Source of the DNA: an uncultured Chitinophagaceae bacterium
GTDB lineage: Bacteria; Bacteroidota; Bacteroidia; Chitinophagales; Chitinophagaceae
DNA length: 46,513 bases
Direction of reading: 5' to 3'
Assembly: GCA_903895845.1 (NCBI GenBank)
Contig: CAITVK010000057.1
Location: 1-46,513, forward strand
The position numbers and the translations under genes were made by a program. The notes beneath the pieces were generated by a model. The model had not been told where the DNA came from, ran no database searches, and saw only the letters and a program-made list of their open reading frames with translations. This document shows positions 9,909 to 17,344 of the stretch, in pieces (positions within the stretch are counted from its first letter, which is position 1; each line of letters begins with the position of its first letter).

Positions 9909-10550
9909 ATGCAAATTATATCAGCTAATTACGTTATTTCCTCCGCAGATGTTGCCCAATGTCCTCCGCCAGACCGGCCAGAGTATGCCTTTATTGGGCG
10001 TAGTAATGTGGGCAAATCATCTCTCATCAACTCTATTTGCAAGCAACGCAGTCTTGCCAAAACATCTTCAAATCCTGGTAAGACCCAGTTGATAAATCAT
10101 TTTGCAATAGAAAGTACCTCTGGCACAAAAGGGCCTAGGTCTAAATGGAACTTGGTGGATTTGCCAGGTTATGGATATGCTGTTATTGCACAAAGTACCC
10201 GTCGTAGATGGGAACAGATGATTGAGAATTATTTGCGCAAGCGCGAAAACCTGATCAATGTTTTTGTACTGATTGATAGTCGCCACAGTCCTCAAAAGAT
10301 AGATTTAGAGTTCTTGACACAACTAGCTAAATGGGAAATTCCTTTTACCTTGGCTTTCACTAAGTCAGACAAAGAAAAACCTGGGGCGGTAGAACGTAAT
10401 GTAAAAGCATTTTTGGATGCTATGCGCGAAACTTGGCAATTTCTACCGCAAAGCTTTGTAACAAGTGCTACCAAAAACCAAGGAAGAGAAGAGATACTAG
10501 ACTTTATAGAGAAATATAATCAGGAATGGGACGAAGCAAAGAAGTTATGA
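9909..10550 (+). CDS. engB: Ribosome biogenesis GTPase YsxC/EngB
   Basis: A 213-residue TRAFAC-class GTPase needed for assembly of the large ribosomal subunit. The G motifs occur in order: G1 GRSNVGKSS (about 29-37), G2 in NPGKTQLINHF, G3 DLPGYGYA, G4 TKSDK and G5-like TSATKNQG. Length and the absence of extra domains match EngB exactly. The ATG at 9909 is preceded by TATCTTTA at 9897-9904, a near match to the Bacteroidota -7 box TAnnTTTG, so the transcript may have almost no leader. It is the only gene on its transcript: array B lies upstream and a convergent gene downstream. Confidence 0.95.
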   Translation: MQIISANYVISSADVAQCPPPDRPEYAFIGRSNVGKSSLINSICKQRSLAKTSSNPGKTQLINHFAIESTSGTKGPRSKWNLVDLPGYGYAVIAQSTRRRWEQMIENYLRKRENLINVFVLIDSRHSPQKIDLEFLTQLAKWEIPFTLAFTKSDKEKPGAVERNVKAFLDAMRETWQFLPQSFVTSATKNQGREEILDFIEKYNQEWDEAKKL

Positions 10551-10678
10551 GTGATGAGTAAACACCAAAGCAAAGTATCTTAATTGGAAAATATAGGGGA
10601 GTGTATGCCACAGACAGAGGTTATCTCCATCAAAAACTAATATGCAATGTGTGGGATTAATAACTAATCACTCATAAC
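10544..10678. repeat. Inverted repeat between convergent genes
   Basis: GTTATGAGTGAT at 10544-10555 (overlapping the engB stop) is the exact reverse complement of ATCACTCATAAC at 10667-10678. The arms flank about 110 bases. It lies between the convergent genes engB and the ykuK-like gene and belongs to a wider set of AGTGATTAG-like intergenic inverted repeats in this window. Confidence 0.6.
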
Positions 10679-10681
10679 TAG

Positions 10682-11155
10682 CTAATTCACCATTTTATCG
10701 GCGCAGCAGCTACTTGCAAAAGCTTCTGGTTTCGCTTTAAATGCAAATCCCATCCCGAGGATATAGCCCATCGCTTCCTTCAGTGCATCATTACTTTTAA
10801 AAGCAGGATTTGTATTGATGTCTGCATGCACTTCCATGTCTACCTTAAATTCAATAAACAAATCGCAAAGGGCATACGCAACTTCAATACTTTTTGCTAC
10901 CTCACTCAGCATTCTTTCTTTTAAGTGGAATTTTTGCTTTGACTTTTCATTGTGAATGTACATGAATCCACCGGCGTGTTCCCTCAAAAAAACAATAACT
11001 GTGGCAAATTCAGTTTCAGCACCCTTCACTTGGCTGTCAGTGCCAATGCACACTTTTAGCTTGGTACCTTTGGCTACTTCCGACCTAATTGCATCTGCAA
11101 CTGCCTCCTTAATAGGGAGGTTAATAGTTTCTCCGTTAAACTTTCTCCATTTCAT
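10682..11155 (-). CDS. YkuK-family RNase H-like protein
   Basis: A 157-residue cytosolic protein that matches the DUF458/YkuK family, which has a predicted RNase H-like fold. Visible family features are the central strand and motif KVCIGTDSQVKG with a conserved Asp, the following ATVIVFLRE strand, and a C-terminal segment with HADINTNP and an Asn/Asp pair. The family is often called a putative nuclease, but no activity has been shown to my knowledge. The ATG at 11155 gives the usual length. It is separated from tatD by about 150 bases that carry another short inverted repeat. Confidence 0.8.
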   Translation of the reverse strand: MKWRKFNGETINLPIKEAVADAIRSEVAKGTKLKVCIGTDSQVKGAETEFATVIVFLREHAGGFMYIHNEKSKQKFHLKERMLSEVAKSIEVAYALCDLFIEFKVDMEVHADINTNPAFKSNDALKEAMGYILGMGFAFKAKPEAFASSCCADKMVN

Positions 11156-11257
11156 ATAAATAAGTTTTGGGAAAGTTACGAGTTAATTGATGCCATCAAA
11201 CATTTTAGACATTAAGAAATTATTAACAAGTGGGGATGACAAAGAAAATGGTTTCAG

Positions 11258-11309
11258 GATACTGGTTTCAGTTACTAGTACTAGCAACTTGTACCAGTAA
11301 CTTGTATCT
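11258..11309. repeat. Short intergenic inverted repeat
   Basis: Contains the near-perfect palindrome GTTACTAGTACTAGCAAC at 11271-11288, flanked by ACTGGT (11261) and ACCAGT (about 11293). It lies directly downstream of tatD and could form a hairpin in the tatD transcript, but no U-run follows. Confidence 0.45.
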
Positions 11310-12072
11310 ATTTAAACAACTTCTCTGCATTTGCTGATGTGATAGCCGCAAGTTCTAAAATGGAGAGTTTCTTTACATCTGCAAGTTTTTCTAAAATATA
11401 TCTCAAGTAACTGCTTTCATTCCTTTTTCCTCTAAAAGGAACTGGTGTGAGGTAAGGCGCATCGGTTTCCAACACCAAATACTCAACTGGTATATTCTCT
11501 AAAGCTTCAGGCAGTCCAGCATTCTTATAAGTAATAACACCCCCAATGCCTAGCAAAAAGTCCATATCTACTATCTGTTTGGCACTTTCATAACTACCGC
11601 TAAAACAATGAAAGATGCCTTTTAGACCTTTCGCTGCAAAAGGTTTTACCATCTCAAGAGTTTCTTGCATGGCGTTTCGGGTATGTATTACAATGGGAAG
11701 TTGTTTATCCAACGCCCATTGCATTTGTTGCGCAAAAGCCTCGTGCTGTTGTGCGGTGAATGTTTTGTCCCAATAAAAGTCCAGCCCTATTTCACCTACC
11801 GCAGCAAAAGAACGTGCTGCTAATTGAGCTTCCACAATAGCTAACTCTTCCTTGTAATTTTCTTTTACATAACAAGGATGCAAGCCCATCATGGCAATAC
11901 ATTCATTGGGATATTTTTCTTCCAGCAACAACATAGCTTCCATGGAAGAACTATCTATTGCAGGTAAAAAAAACTTTGTTACGCCTTCTGCTTTTGCGCG
12001 GTTAATAACGGCATCTATATCACCCTCAAATTCCTCTGAATACAAGTGGCAATGGGTATCTATCAAATTCAT
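11308..12072 (-). CDS. tatD: TatD-family metal-dependent hydrolase/DNase
   Basis: A 254-residue TIM-barrel metallohydrolase of the TatD family, which has DNase activity in several bacteria. The metal ligands are visible in order: DTHCHLY (HxH) at the N-terminus, GEIGLDFYWDK with the bridging Glu, VIHTRNA with His, IFHCFSGS with His, and LETDAPYLTP with the final Asp. The PFRGKRNE segment after it is typical. Length is standard. Leftward orientation, with 245 bases of intergenic sequence upstream that contain no gene. The paralogue could equally be called ycfH/yabD; the family call is firm, the exact substrate is not. Confidence 0.92.
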   Translation of the reverse strand: MNLIDTHCHLYSEEFEGDIDAVINRAKAEGVTKFFLPAIDSSSMEAMLLLEEKYPNECIAMMGLHPCYVKENYKEELAIVEAQLAARSFAAVGEIGLDFYWDKTFTAQQHEAFAQQMQWALDKQLPIVIHTRNAMQETLEMVKPFAAKGLKGIFHCFSGSYESAKQIVDMDFLLGIGGVITYKNAGLPEALENIPVEYLVLETDAPYLTPVPFRGKRNESSYLRYILEKLADVKKLSILELAAITSANAEKLFK

Positions 12073-12317
12073 GCTGCAAATTTTAAAATATTTTATGCCT
12101 TCGACACAATAAAAAATATTTAACCGATAGAAAATAAAAGAACAATAGTACCCGTTTAGTAAAAGCTACCGAAATAGTAGTCGAAAACATTGAGGAATTA
12201 CTGGTTTAAATAGATTGAAGATTGTTTTCATAGGGTACGGATTATAACAGGCTAAGGTTTCTACCTCTGCCTTCTTTTTTAACCCCTCCGCCCCTGAAGG
12301 GGAACTAGCATAGAAGA

Positions 12318-12935
12318 TTATAATGCTTTAAATTGAAATCCTTTTTCAGTAAAATGTTCCAACACTTTTGGTAAGGCATATTGCAACCTGTCCCAAGCTT
12401 TGGCACTATCGTGAAACACCACAATGCTTCCTTCTTCTGAATGTTTCAAAACATTCTTCAAACACTTTTCCCCATTAATACTCGTATCGAAATCACCACT
12501 TAGTACCGACCACATGACAATTTTCATTGGCGAATCTACATCTTGCAACTTCTTTATCTGTGATCGTTTTATTCTACCATAAGGAGGGCGAAAAAGGTTA
12601 GAATCAATTAATTGTCCTGCTATTGAAATATCCTTTAGATAGTTATAATCTTTAGTTTTCCAACCTTTCATGTGGTGTTCTGTGTGATTACCCACTGAAT
12701 GTCCTTCTTCGAGAATTCGTTTATATATTTCTTTGTGCTTGCGTACATTGTTCCCAATACAAAAAAAGGTTGCCTTGGCATTATACTTTTTCAACTCATC
12801 CAATACAAAAGGAGTAGCTGTTTCGTGGGGGCCATCATCAAACGTCAGGTAAATATTTTTCTCCAACGTCTCAACCTTCCAACATAATGTTGGGTATAAT
12901 CTTCTAAGCCACCAAGGTGTAGATACTAAATACAT
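12318..12935 (-). CDS. Polysaccharide deacetylase (NodB domain)
   Basis: A 205-residue carbohydrate esterase family 4 protein. The NodB motifs are present: TFDDGPHE (catalytic base Asp and metal Asp), GHSVGNHTEHH (metal His residues four apart), FRPPYGR, and VVMWSVLSGD. These enzymes remove N-acetyl groups from peptidoglycan or other GlcNAc polymers. A tryptophan-rich N-terminus (STPWWLRRLYPTLCW) precedes the domain. There is no clear cleavable signal peptide, so location is uncertain: the short N-terminal segment may be only membrane-associated. It is co-oriented with the secreted gene at 13018-13959, about 80 bases away across an inverted repeat. Confidence 0.88.
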   Translation of the reverse strand: MYLVSTPWWLRRLYPTLCWKVETLEKNIYLTFDDGPHETATPFVLDELKKYNAKATFFCIGNNVRKHKEIYKRILEEGHSVGNHTEHHMKGWKTKDYNYLKDISIAGQLIDSNLFRPPYGRIKRSQIKKLQDVDSPMKIVMWSVLSGDFDTSINGEKCLKNVLKHSEEGSIVVFHDSAKAWDRLQYALPKVLEHFTEKGFQFKAL

Positions 12936-12951
12936 ACTATAATTTAAAACC

Positions 12952-13012
12952 AGTCGTAAGCAAAAAATGACTTCTGTTTAATCTGCTTACTTACAACTTA
13001 TCACTTACGACT
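12952..13012. repeat. Intergenic inverted repeat
   Basis: AGTCGTAAG at 12952-12960 and its exact complement CTTACGACT at 13004-13012 flank 43 bases that contain more CTTAC/ACTTA steps. It lies between two co-oriented leftward genes. Confidence 0.5.
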
Positions 13013-13017
13013 TTTCC

Positions 13018-13959
13018 TCATCCGTGTGCCACTATGTGAAACACTTTCTTCTCACAAAGAAAAGCCTTGCCGTGTTTCTGTAGAAAAATTTTCTGTTTCT
13101 CTTCATTTTCAAAGAGGGCATCGGTAAATATTTTTAGTCTTTTGTAAGGCATATCAGGTGCCTTGCCATTCTGCAATGCACTACTTATCCATCCTTGTAG
13201 CATACTATTGTAGCTAGCCATTGCGAGGGTAGTTGTAGCAAATACTTCACAACTAATTACTGATGTATCGGTGATGGCAATGAACCCAGCAAACATACTG
13301 TCGCTCGCTTGCATCTTTCGGGTAAAGAAATTCGTGTATGCGGTATCTTCTTTTTCGTGGTTGTTGTGCAGTTCCAGATAAGCAGCGGTTTTACTTACCT
13401 GTCCATTTATAAATAATCGCCTGTCTATTTCTTTCCAGATAAACTGCTGTTGGTTGCTCTGATCCATTATCCTTTTCAGGTCGACATCCGCATCGCCGGC
13501 GTACTTAAATGGCTTCGGTTTCTTATCCCAACGATTCTGTTCTATACAAAAAACATCTATAAACTGATCTTTTTGATTGGGATAAATAATCTTCGATTCT
13601 GCAAGCATCCTGTCCTGCTTGCCGCCCGTAATCATTTCGCCATCTTGAAGTAACACGAAGTCATTACTTATATTTTCTACTGTTAGCAGCCTCACAGAAG
13701 CGTCTTTCTCAAAATAAAACTCCTTGAATTTTATTTTCCCGCTTTGCATGGCTTCCCGCAAAGAAATTAATTTGGTAGGGAAATAAAACAAAGGGTAACC
13801 GTCTACTTTAAACCTGATGGGAATGAGTGTGAGATTCTTATAAGTCCAACCACTATCATATTCTATCCTGATAGTTTGATAAGTGAGTTGCGCCTTGGTT
13901 TTTGTAGGGAAGAAACAATAGAAACACAATAAAACAATTACCAACCGCTTGCGAAACAT
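13018..13959 (-). CDS. Secreted ARPP-1-like (DUF6569-type) protein
   Basis: A 313-residue exported protein. The frame extends to a TTG at 13968, but the ATG at 13959 starts a good signal peptide (MFRKRLVIVLLCFYCFFPTK, cleaved near TKAQ). The core resembles the ARPP-1 domain: LLQDGEMITGGKQDRML, then the strand with IIYPN, then VFCIEQNRWD, which corresponds to the family GxKQxR and CxExxRW motifs. ARPP-1 proteins are widespread but have no known activity; the family name comes from association with rhodanese and phosphatase proteins. The start faces the glycosyltransferase gene at 14210, so the two share a divergent promoter region. Confidence 0.7.
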   Translation of the reverse strand: MFRKRLVIVLLCFYCFFPTKTKAQLTYQTIRIEYDSGWTYKNLTLIPIRFKVDGYPLFYFPTKLISLREAMQSGKIKFKEFYFEKDASVRLLTVENISNDFVLLQDGEMITGGKQDRMLAESKIIYPNQKDQFIDVFCIEQNRWDKKPKPFKYAGDADVDLKRIMDQSNQQQFIWKEIDRRLFINGQVSKTAAYLELHNNHEKEDTAYTNFFTRKMQASDSMFAGFIAITDTSVISCEVFATTTLAMASYNSMLQGWISSALQNGKAPDMPYKRLKIFTDALFENEEKQKIFLQKHGKAFLCEKKVFHIVAHG

Positions 13960-14048
13960 AGGGCTCAATTATGGGTGTAAAGGTAACTGATATGGTGGTT
14001 TTGGAAAATCGTCGTATAGAATAGTCAATAAAAAGCTCTTTCAACAGC

Positions 14049-14089
14049 ATTAATCTCGCAAATCGGACGACTTTTCCCGTGAGATTAAT
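14049..14089. promoter_or_regulatory. Inverted repeat in a divergent promoter region
   Basis: ATTAATCTC at 14049-14057 and GAGATTAAT at 14081-14089 form perfect 9-bp arms separated by 23 bases. The site sits between two divergent genes (starts 13959 and 14210), where an operator would be expected. No matching regulator gene is adjacent. Confidence 0.35.
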
Positions 14090-14209
14090 CATAAAATCTG
14101 ATGTACTCTTTAGCAATAAAAGCTATTTTACAACTGTTTTGACATTTTAGTAGCAAGTAAATTGAGCCATTCTAAAGTAAAAGTAAAATCCAACTTACAT
14201 TTACAGCGT

Positions 14210-15334
14210 ATGCACATTGTAGTAAATAGTATCTATCTGCACGGCTCGCAACCAGAAAATGCCTCTTTCATCGAAGAACTTTTTGAGCATCTCTGCACTA
14301 AATCTTCAGAACATCATTTCTATTTTCTGGTCAATAAATCAACCAACCATCACTATCCTGCTGCTGCTAATGCAACCATTATACCTGTAGAATATACCGT
14401 CAAAAACTTTGCTTCGCTTAAAATATGGGAGAGCATAAAGCTGCCTTTTATTCTTAAAAAGCTACAGGCGACTGTTTTGTTGCAGCCTTTTGGACTATGT
14501 AGCATCACGACAAAGGTGCCGCAGGTGTTGTTTGTTTCAGATCTGTTCTGGCTTCATCAGCCACAATTGCTTCCTGCTTCAATCCGGTTATACCATCGTT
14601 TGTTTGGTAAAAAGGGCATCCATAAAGCAGCGCGGATGGTTACTTTTTCGCAAAGCATTCAACAACAATTAATTAGTCAATATCCCAATATTTCCAATAA
14701 GATTACTGCAATTGGCGGTGCAGTTTCAGCTTTGTTCCAGCCCGCTTCGTACGAGCAAAAACAACAGACAAAAGATGGCTATGCCGATGGTAGAAATTAT
14801 TTTTTATTTGTGGGAGGAAATAATCCCTCCAAAAATTTAGTAGGTGTATTAAAGGCTTTCTCCTCATTTAAAAGATGGCAGAAAAGCAATATGAAGTTGT
14901 TGATTGTAGGAACAATGACACCTCAAAAGAATGATGTACTGAAAAAAATAGGCAGTTATAAATACAAGGATGATGTTGTGGTTTTGCAGGTACTCGCACC
15001 CGAACAACTAGCTTCAATTACCGCTGCTGCTTTTGCAGTTATTGCGCCTTATTTGTATGAAGAAACTGCCTTGCCCATGCTTGCTGCCATGCAAAGCGGC
15101 GTTCCGGTGGTTGCCAGTAATTTTCCGGCTATGGAGGAACTGGGTGGCGATGCTTGCCTGTATGCTTCGCCTAATGAAGTGGATGAAATTGCAAACCATT
15201 TGAAGCAGTTGTACCGAGATGAGCAACTTCAAGCATCCTTGAAAGCGAAAGGGCTGGAGCAAGCAGCAAAATACAATTGTGAAAGAACAACCAACGCTTT
15301 TTGGGAGGTATTGGTGCAAGCAACAACCAGTTAA
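14210..15334 (+). CDS. Glycosyltransferase family 4/1 (GT-B)
   Basis: A 374-residue GT-B glycosyltransferase. The C-terminal nucleotide-sugar domain is recognisable: YFLFVGGNNPSKNL (GGxxxxKN loop), and ALPMLAAMQSGVPVVASNFP followed by AMEELGGDACLY, which is the E-x7-E-like region of GT4 enzymes. The N-terminal acceptor domain opens with MHIVVNSIYLHGSQ. The frame extends up to a TTG at 14162, but the ATG at 14210 begins exactly at the first beta strand and is preferred. It is probably cytosolic or peripheral at the membrane, acting in surface polysaccharide or glycolipid synthesis; donor and acceptor are unknown. No polysaccharide gene cluster surrounds it. Confidence 0.85.
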   Translation: MHIVVNSIYLHGSQPENASFIEELFEHLCTKSSEHHFYFLVNKSTNHHYPAAANATIIPVEYTVKNFASLKIWESIKLPFILKKLQATVLLQPFGLCSITTKVPQVLFVSDLFWLHQPQLLPASIRLYHRLFGKKGIHKAARMVTFSQSIQQQLISQYPNISNKITAIGGAVSALFQPASYEQKQQTKDGYADGRNYFLFVGGNNPSKNLVGVLKAFSSFKRWQKSNMKLLIVGTMTPQKNDVLKKIGSYKYKDDVVVLQVLAPEQLASITAAAFAVIAPYLYEETALPMLAAMQSGVPVVASNFPAMEELGGDACLYASPNEVDEIANHLKQLYRDEQLQASLKAKGLEQAAKYNCERTTNAFWEVLVQATTS

Positions 15335-15369
15335 TGATAGCTATTTGTGGATTCTTTACTTGTTACACC

Positions 15370-15590
15370 GATTGTTTCAGTCAGTAAACCAGTTGTTTCG
15401 GAGCTTAAATAATTTCTTTTGAGTCGCAAATAAGTTCTTTCAAGGCTCAAATAAGTTGTTTTAGAGCGCAAATAAGTTCTTTCATGACGTAAATAACTTC
15501 TTTCAAGACGTAAATAACTTCTTTTAAGACTCAAATAAGTTCTTTTAAGACTAGAATAAGTTCTTTTGCGGTGTAAAAGAACTTATTTGA
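15370..15590. repeat. 21-bp tandem repeat array A2
   Basis: About eight well-kept 21-bp units plus two degenerate ones at the left. Each has the core AATAAGTTCTTTT or a one- or two-base variant (AATAACTTCTTTC, AATAAGTTGTTTT), then a variable linker such as AAGACTCA or AGAGCGCA. The final unit is inverted: AATAAGTTCTTTT at 15555-15567 faces AAAAGAACTTATT at 15575-15587, making a 13-bp hairpin with a 7-base loop. It is the same family as array A1 at the left edge of the window. The array starts about 35 bases after the glycosyltransferase stop. Read on the minus strand it yields an open frame of heptads (TYLRLER-like), which I take as an artefact of the period. Confidence 0.9.
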
Positions 15591-15667
15591 AAGGTAAAAC
15601 AACTGATTCAATCGCCCAGCAAGGCCTTTCATCCACCAAGTCTGCATACTATAAGGGCTTAAATCCG

Positions 15668-15675
15668 TACTTTTG
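15668..15675 (+). promoter_or_regulatory. Candidate -7 promoter box of gldC
   Basis: TACTTTTG matches the Bacteroidota -7 consensus TAnnTTTG exactly and ends 22 bases before the gldC ATG. No good TTTG -33 element is at the usual spacing, so support is partial. Confidence 0.4.
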
Positions 15676-15697
15676 ACCACTTCAAAATTTAGAATAA

Positions 15698-16039
15698 ATG
15701 AAATCAACAATTACGGTAGAGGTGAGTCTGAACGAAGACAAAGTGCCTGAGAAGATATTGTGGACTGCTACTGACAGCACCGCAGATATGATGCAAAAAG
15801 CAAAAGCAACCATGCTTTCTTTTTGGGATGGAGAGGACAAAAGTGCTTTGCGCATTGACTTGTGGACGAATGAAATGATGGTAGATGAAATGGCTGATTT
15901 CTATTACCAAACGTTTATGGGAATGGCTGATACGTTTGACAGAGCCACACACATGCACCCATTAGTAGCTGATATGAAGACCTTTGCAAAGGAGTTCTAT
16001 GCAAAATTCAGGGCTACCCAAGTGAAGGAAAACAAGTAA
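15698..16039 (+). CDS. gldC: Gliding motility protein GldC
   Basis: A 113-residue cytosolic protein matching GldC throughout: an N-terminal beta strand with STITVEVSLNEDKVPEKILW, the central MLSFWDGEDKSALRIDLWT, and the helical VDEMADFYYQTFMGMADTF. GldC is restricted to Bacteroidota and is needed for efficient gliding in Flavobacterium; it has no known enzymatic activity and also occurs in non-gliding members. The start ATG follows a TAnnTTTG box. It is first in a rightward run with the yqeY-like gene (78 bases downstream) and may be co-transcribed with it. Confidence 0.9.
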   Translation: MKSTITVEVSLNEDKVPEKILWTATDSTADMMQKAKATMLSFWDGEDKSALRIDLWTNEMMVDEMADFYYQTFMGMADTFDRATHMHPLVADMKTFAKEFYAKFRATQVKENK

Positions 16040-16049
16040 CCTATTTTAA

Positions 16050-16095
16050 GTTTTAAATTTTGAATTGTAAGTTACAAGGATTCAAAATTTAAAAC
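16050..16095. repeat. AT-rich intergenic inverted repeat
   Basis: GTTTTAAATTTTGAAT at 16050-16065 pairs perfectly with ATTCAAAATTTAAAAC at 16080-16095 (16 bp, 14-base loop). Sequence beyond the arms is also partly complementary. It lies between gldC and the yqeY-like gene, just before the latter's start. No clean U-run follows, so it is not a standard terminator. Confidence 0.6.
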
Positions 16096-16117
16096 ACAAA
16101 ATTTAAAATAATAAAAA

Positions 16118-16570
16118 ATGAGTTTAGAATTAAAGGTAATGACCGAGTTGAAGGAAGCGATGAAAGCAAAAGATGATGCTGCATTGCGTGGACTGAGGGC
16201 AATAAAAGCCGAGATAATAAAAGCAAAAACAGAACCTGGTGCAGGTGGAGAAATATCTGAGGAAGGTGAGTTGAAGCTGTTGCAGAAAATAGTAAAACAA
16301 CGTAAGGATAGTCTGGAAATCTTCAAACAACAAAACAGGGAAGACCTTGCAACGAAAGAAGCAGAGGAAATTGCCATCATAGAAAAGTTCTTGCCAAAGC
16401 AATTGACAGAGGCAGAACTGAAGGAAGCAATTGCACCAATCATTGCTCAAGTTGGTGCGACATCTGTTGCCGATTTGGGAAAAGTAATGGGCATTGCCTC
16501 CAAACAACTAGCAGGAAAAGCAGACGGAAAGGCAATATCAGCAGTTGTAAAAGAGTTATTAAGTAAATAA
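16118..16570 (+). CDS. GatB/YqeY domain-containing protein
   Basis: A 150-residue, all-helical cytosolic protein of the YqeY family, related to the C-terminal tRNA-binding domain of GatB (Asp/Glu-tRNA amidotransferase). The YqeY pattern is clear: LKEAMKAKDDAALRGLRAIKAEI, then LLQKIVKQRKDSLEIFKQQNR, EIAIIEKFLPKQLTEAEL, and a final VMGIASKQLAGKADGKAIS. Stand-alone YqeY proteins are common and have no proven role, although tRNA-related function is presumed from homology. The length is typical. gldC lies upstream and a CvpA-like gene downstream, each separated by an intergenic inverted repeat. Confidence 0.9.
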   Translation: MSLELKVMTELKEAMKAKDDAALRGLRAIKAEIIKAKTEPGAGGEISEEGELKLLQKIVKQRKDSLEIFKQQNREDLATKEAEEIAIIEKFLPKQLTEAELKEAIAPIIAQVGATSVADLGKVMGIASKQLAGKADGKAISAVVKELLSK

Positions 16571-16572
16571 CT

Positions 16573-16654
16573 AGTGATTAACGATTAGTGTTTAGTGATT
16601 AGTTTTTGACAGACGTTGCTTACACTAATTACTAAACACTAACCACTAATCACT
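16573..16654. repeat. 31-bp imperfect inverted repeat (AGTGATTAG type)
   Basis: The left arm 16573-16603 and right arm 16624-16654 are complementary at 27 of 31 positions, with a 20-base loop. Each arm is itself built of AGTGATTAG/TTAGTGTTTAGT steps. It fills nearly the whole gap between the yqeY-like and cvpA-like genes. Confidence 0.7.
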
Positions 16655-16660
16655 GTTGCA

Positions 16661-17194
16661 ATGTTCATAGACATTCCCTATTTTATCATGTTGTTGCTTG
16701 CTGCCTACAAGGGCTATAACAAGGGGTTGATTGTAGCCGTTTTTTCATTTGTAGGAATGATTGTTGGATTGGCTGCCGCAATAAAACTATCTGCTTTTGT
16801 AGGAAACTGGTTGCACACAAATACACATATCAGTGCCACTTGGTTACCCGTATTATCCTTTATAGTTGTTTTTATTGGGTTTGTGATACTGATAAGATTA
16901 ATTGCAGGGATTTTGCGAAAGAGTGTTCAGTTTATGCTGATGGGCTGGGCAGACAAACTAGGAGGGGTGTTGTTGTATGCCGCTTTGTACACAATGATTT
17001 TTAGCGTTGTTCTTTTTTATGCACTGCAATTGAAAGTGCTTACCGAGGAATCAATTGCCACTTCAAAATGCTATGGCTTTGTTAAACCTTGGGCCTCCTT
17101 TGTAATGAATAGCTTAGGAAAAGTATTCCCCATTTTCAAGGGGTTGTTCACACAATTGGAGAATTATTTTCAAACTTCAGCTAGTAAATTATAG
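16661..17194 (+). CDS. CvpA-family membrane protein
   Basis: A 177-residue inner-membrane protein with four hydrophobic segments, matching the CvpA family (named for colicin V production in Escherichia coli). The opening IDIPYFIMLLLAAYKGYNKGLIVAVFSFVG is characteristic, with the conserved GxxKG turn between the first two segments. A C-terminal helical tail (FKGLFTQLENYFQ) faces the cytoplasm or periplasm. In other bacteria CvpA proteins affect envelope integrity, but no molecular activity is established. The ATG at 16661 lies seven bases after an inverted repeat, so upstream transcription may or may not pass through. Confidence 0.85.
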   Translation: MFIDIPYFIMLLLAAYKGYNKGLIVAVFSFVGMIVGLAAAIKLSAFVGNWLHTNTHISATWLPVLSFIVVFIGFVILIRLIAGILRKSVQFMLMGWADKLGGVLLYAALYTMIFSVVLFYALQLKVLTEESIATSKCYGFVKPWASFVMNSLGKVFPIFKGLFTQLENYFQTSASKL

Positions 17195-17344
17195 TTTGTA
17201 GATGGCTTTATATCCACTAGAAACTTACAATGACAACAGTAGATTGTCTTGCACAATCTTTTAAAGGTGTTACAATTGCACTAATTTACGTTTATTTGTG
17301 GCTATTCAACGGAATATAAACTGCCTTATTAAGAAAAAAAGTAC

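Noticed and set aside
12291-12302. CCCCTGAAGGGG hairpin as the terminator of the deacetylase
   Set aside because: The stem is short and has no T-run. Similar short palindromes are common in Bacteroidota spacers, so I do not assign a function.
15331-15534. 67-codon minus-strand frame of heptads (TYLRLER-like)
   Set aside because: It is a direct reading of the 21-bp repeat array, whose length is a multiple of three and so keeps one frame open. No start context or family match supports it.
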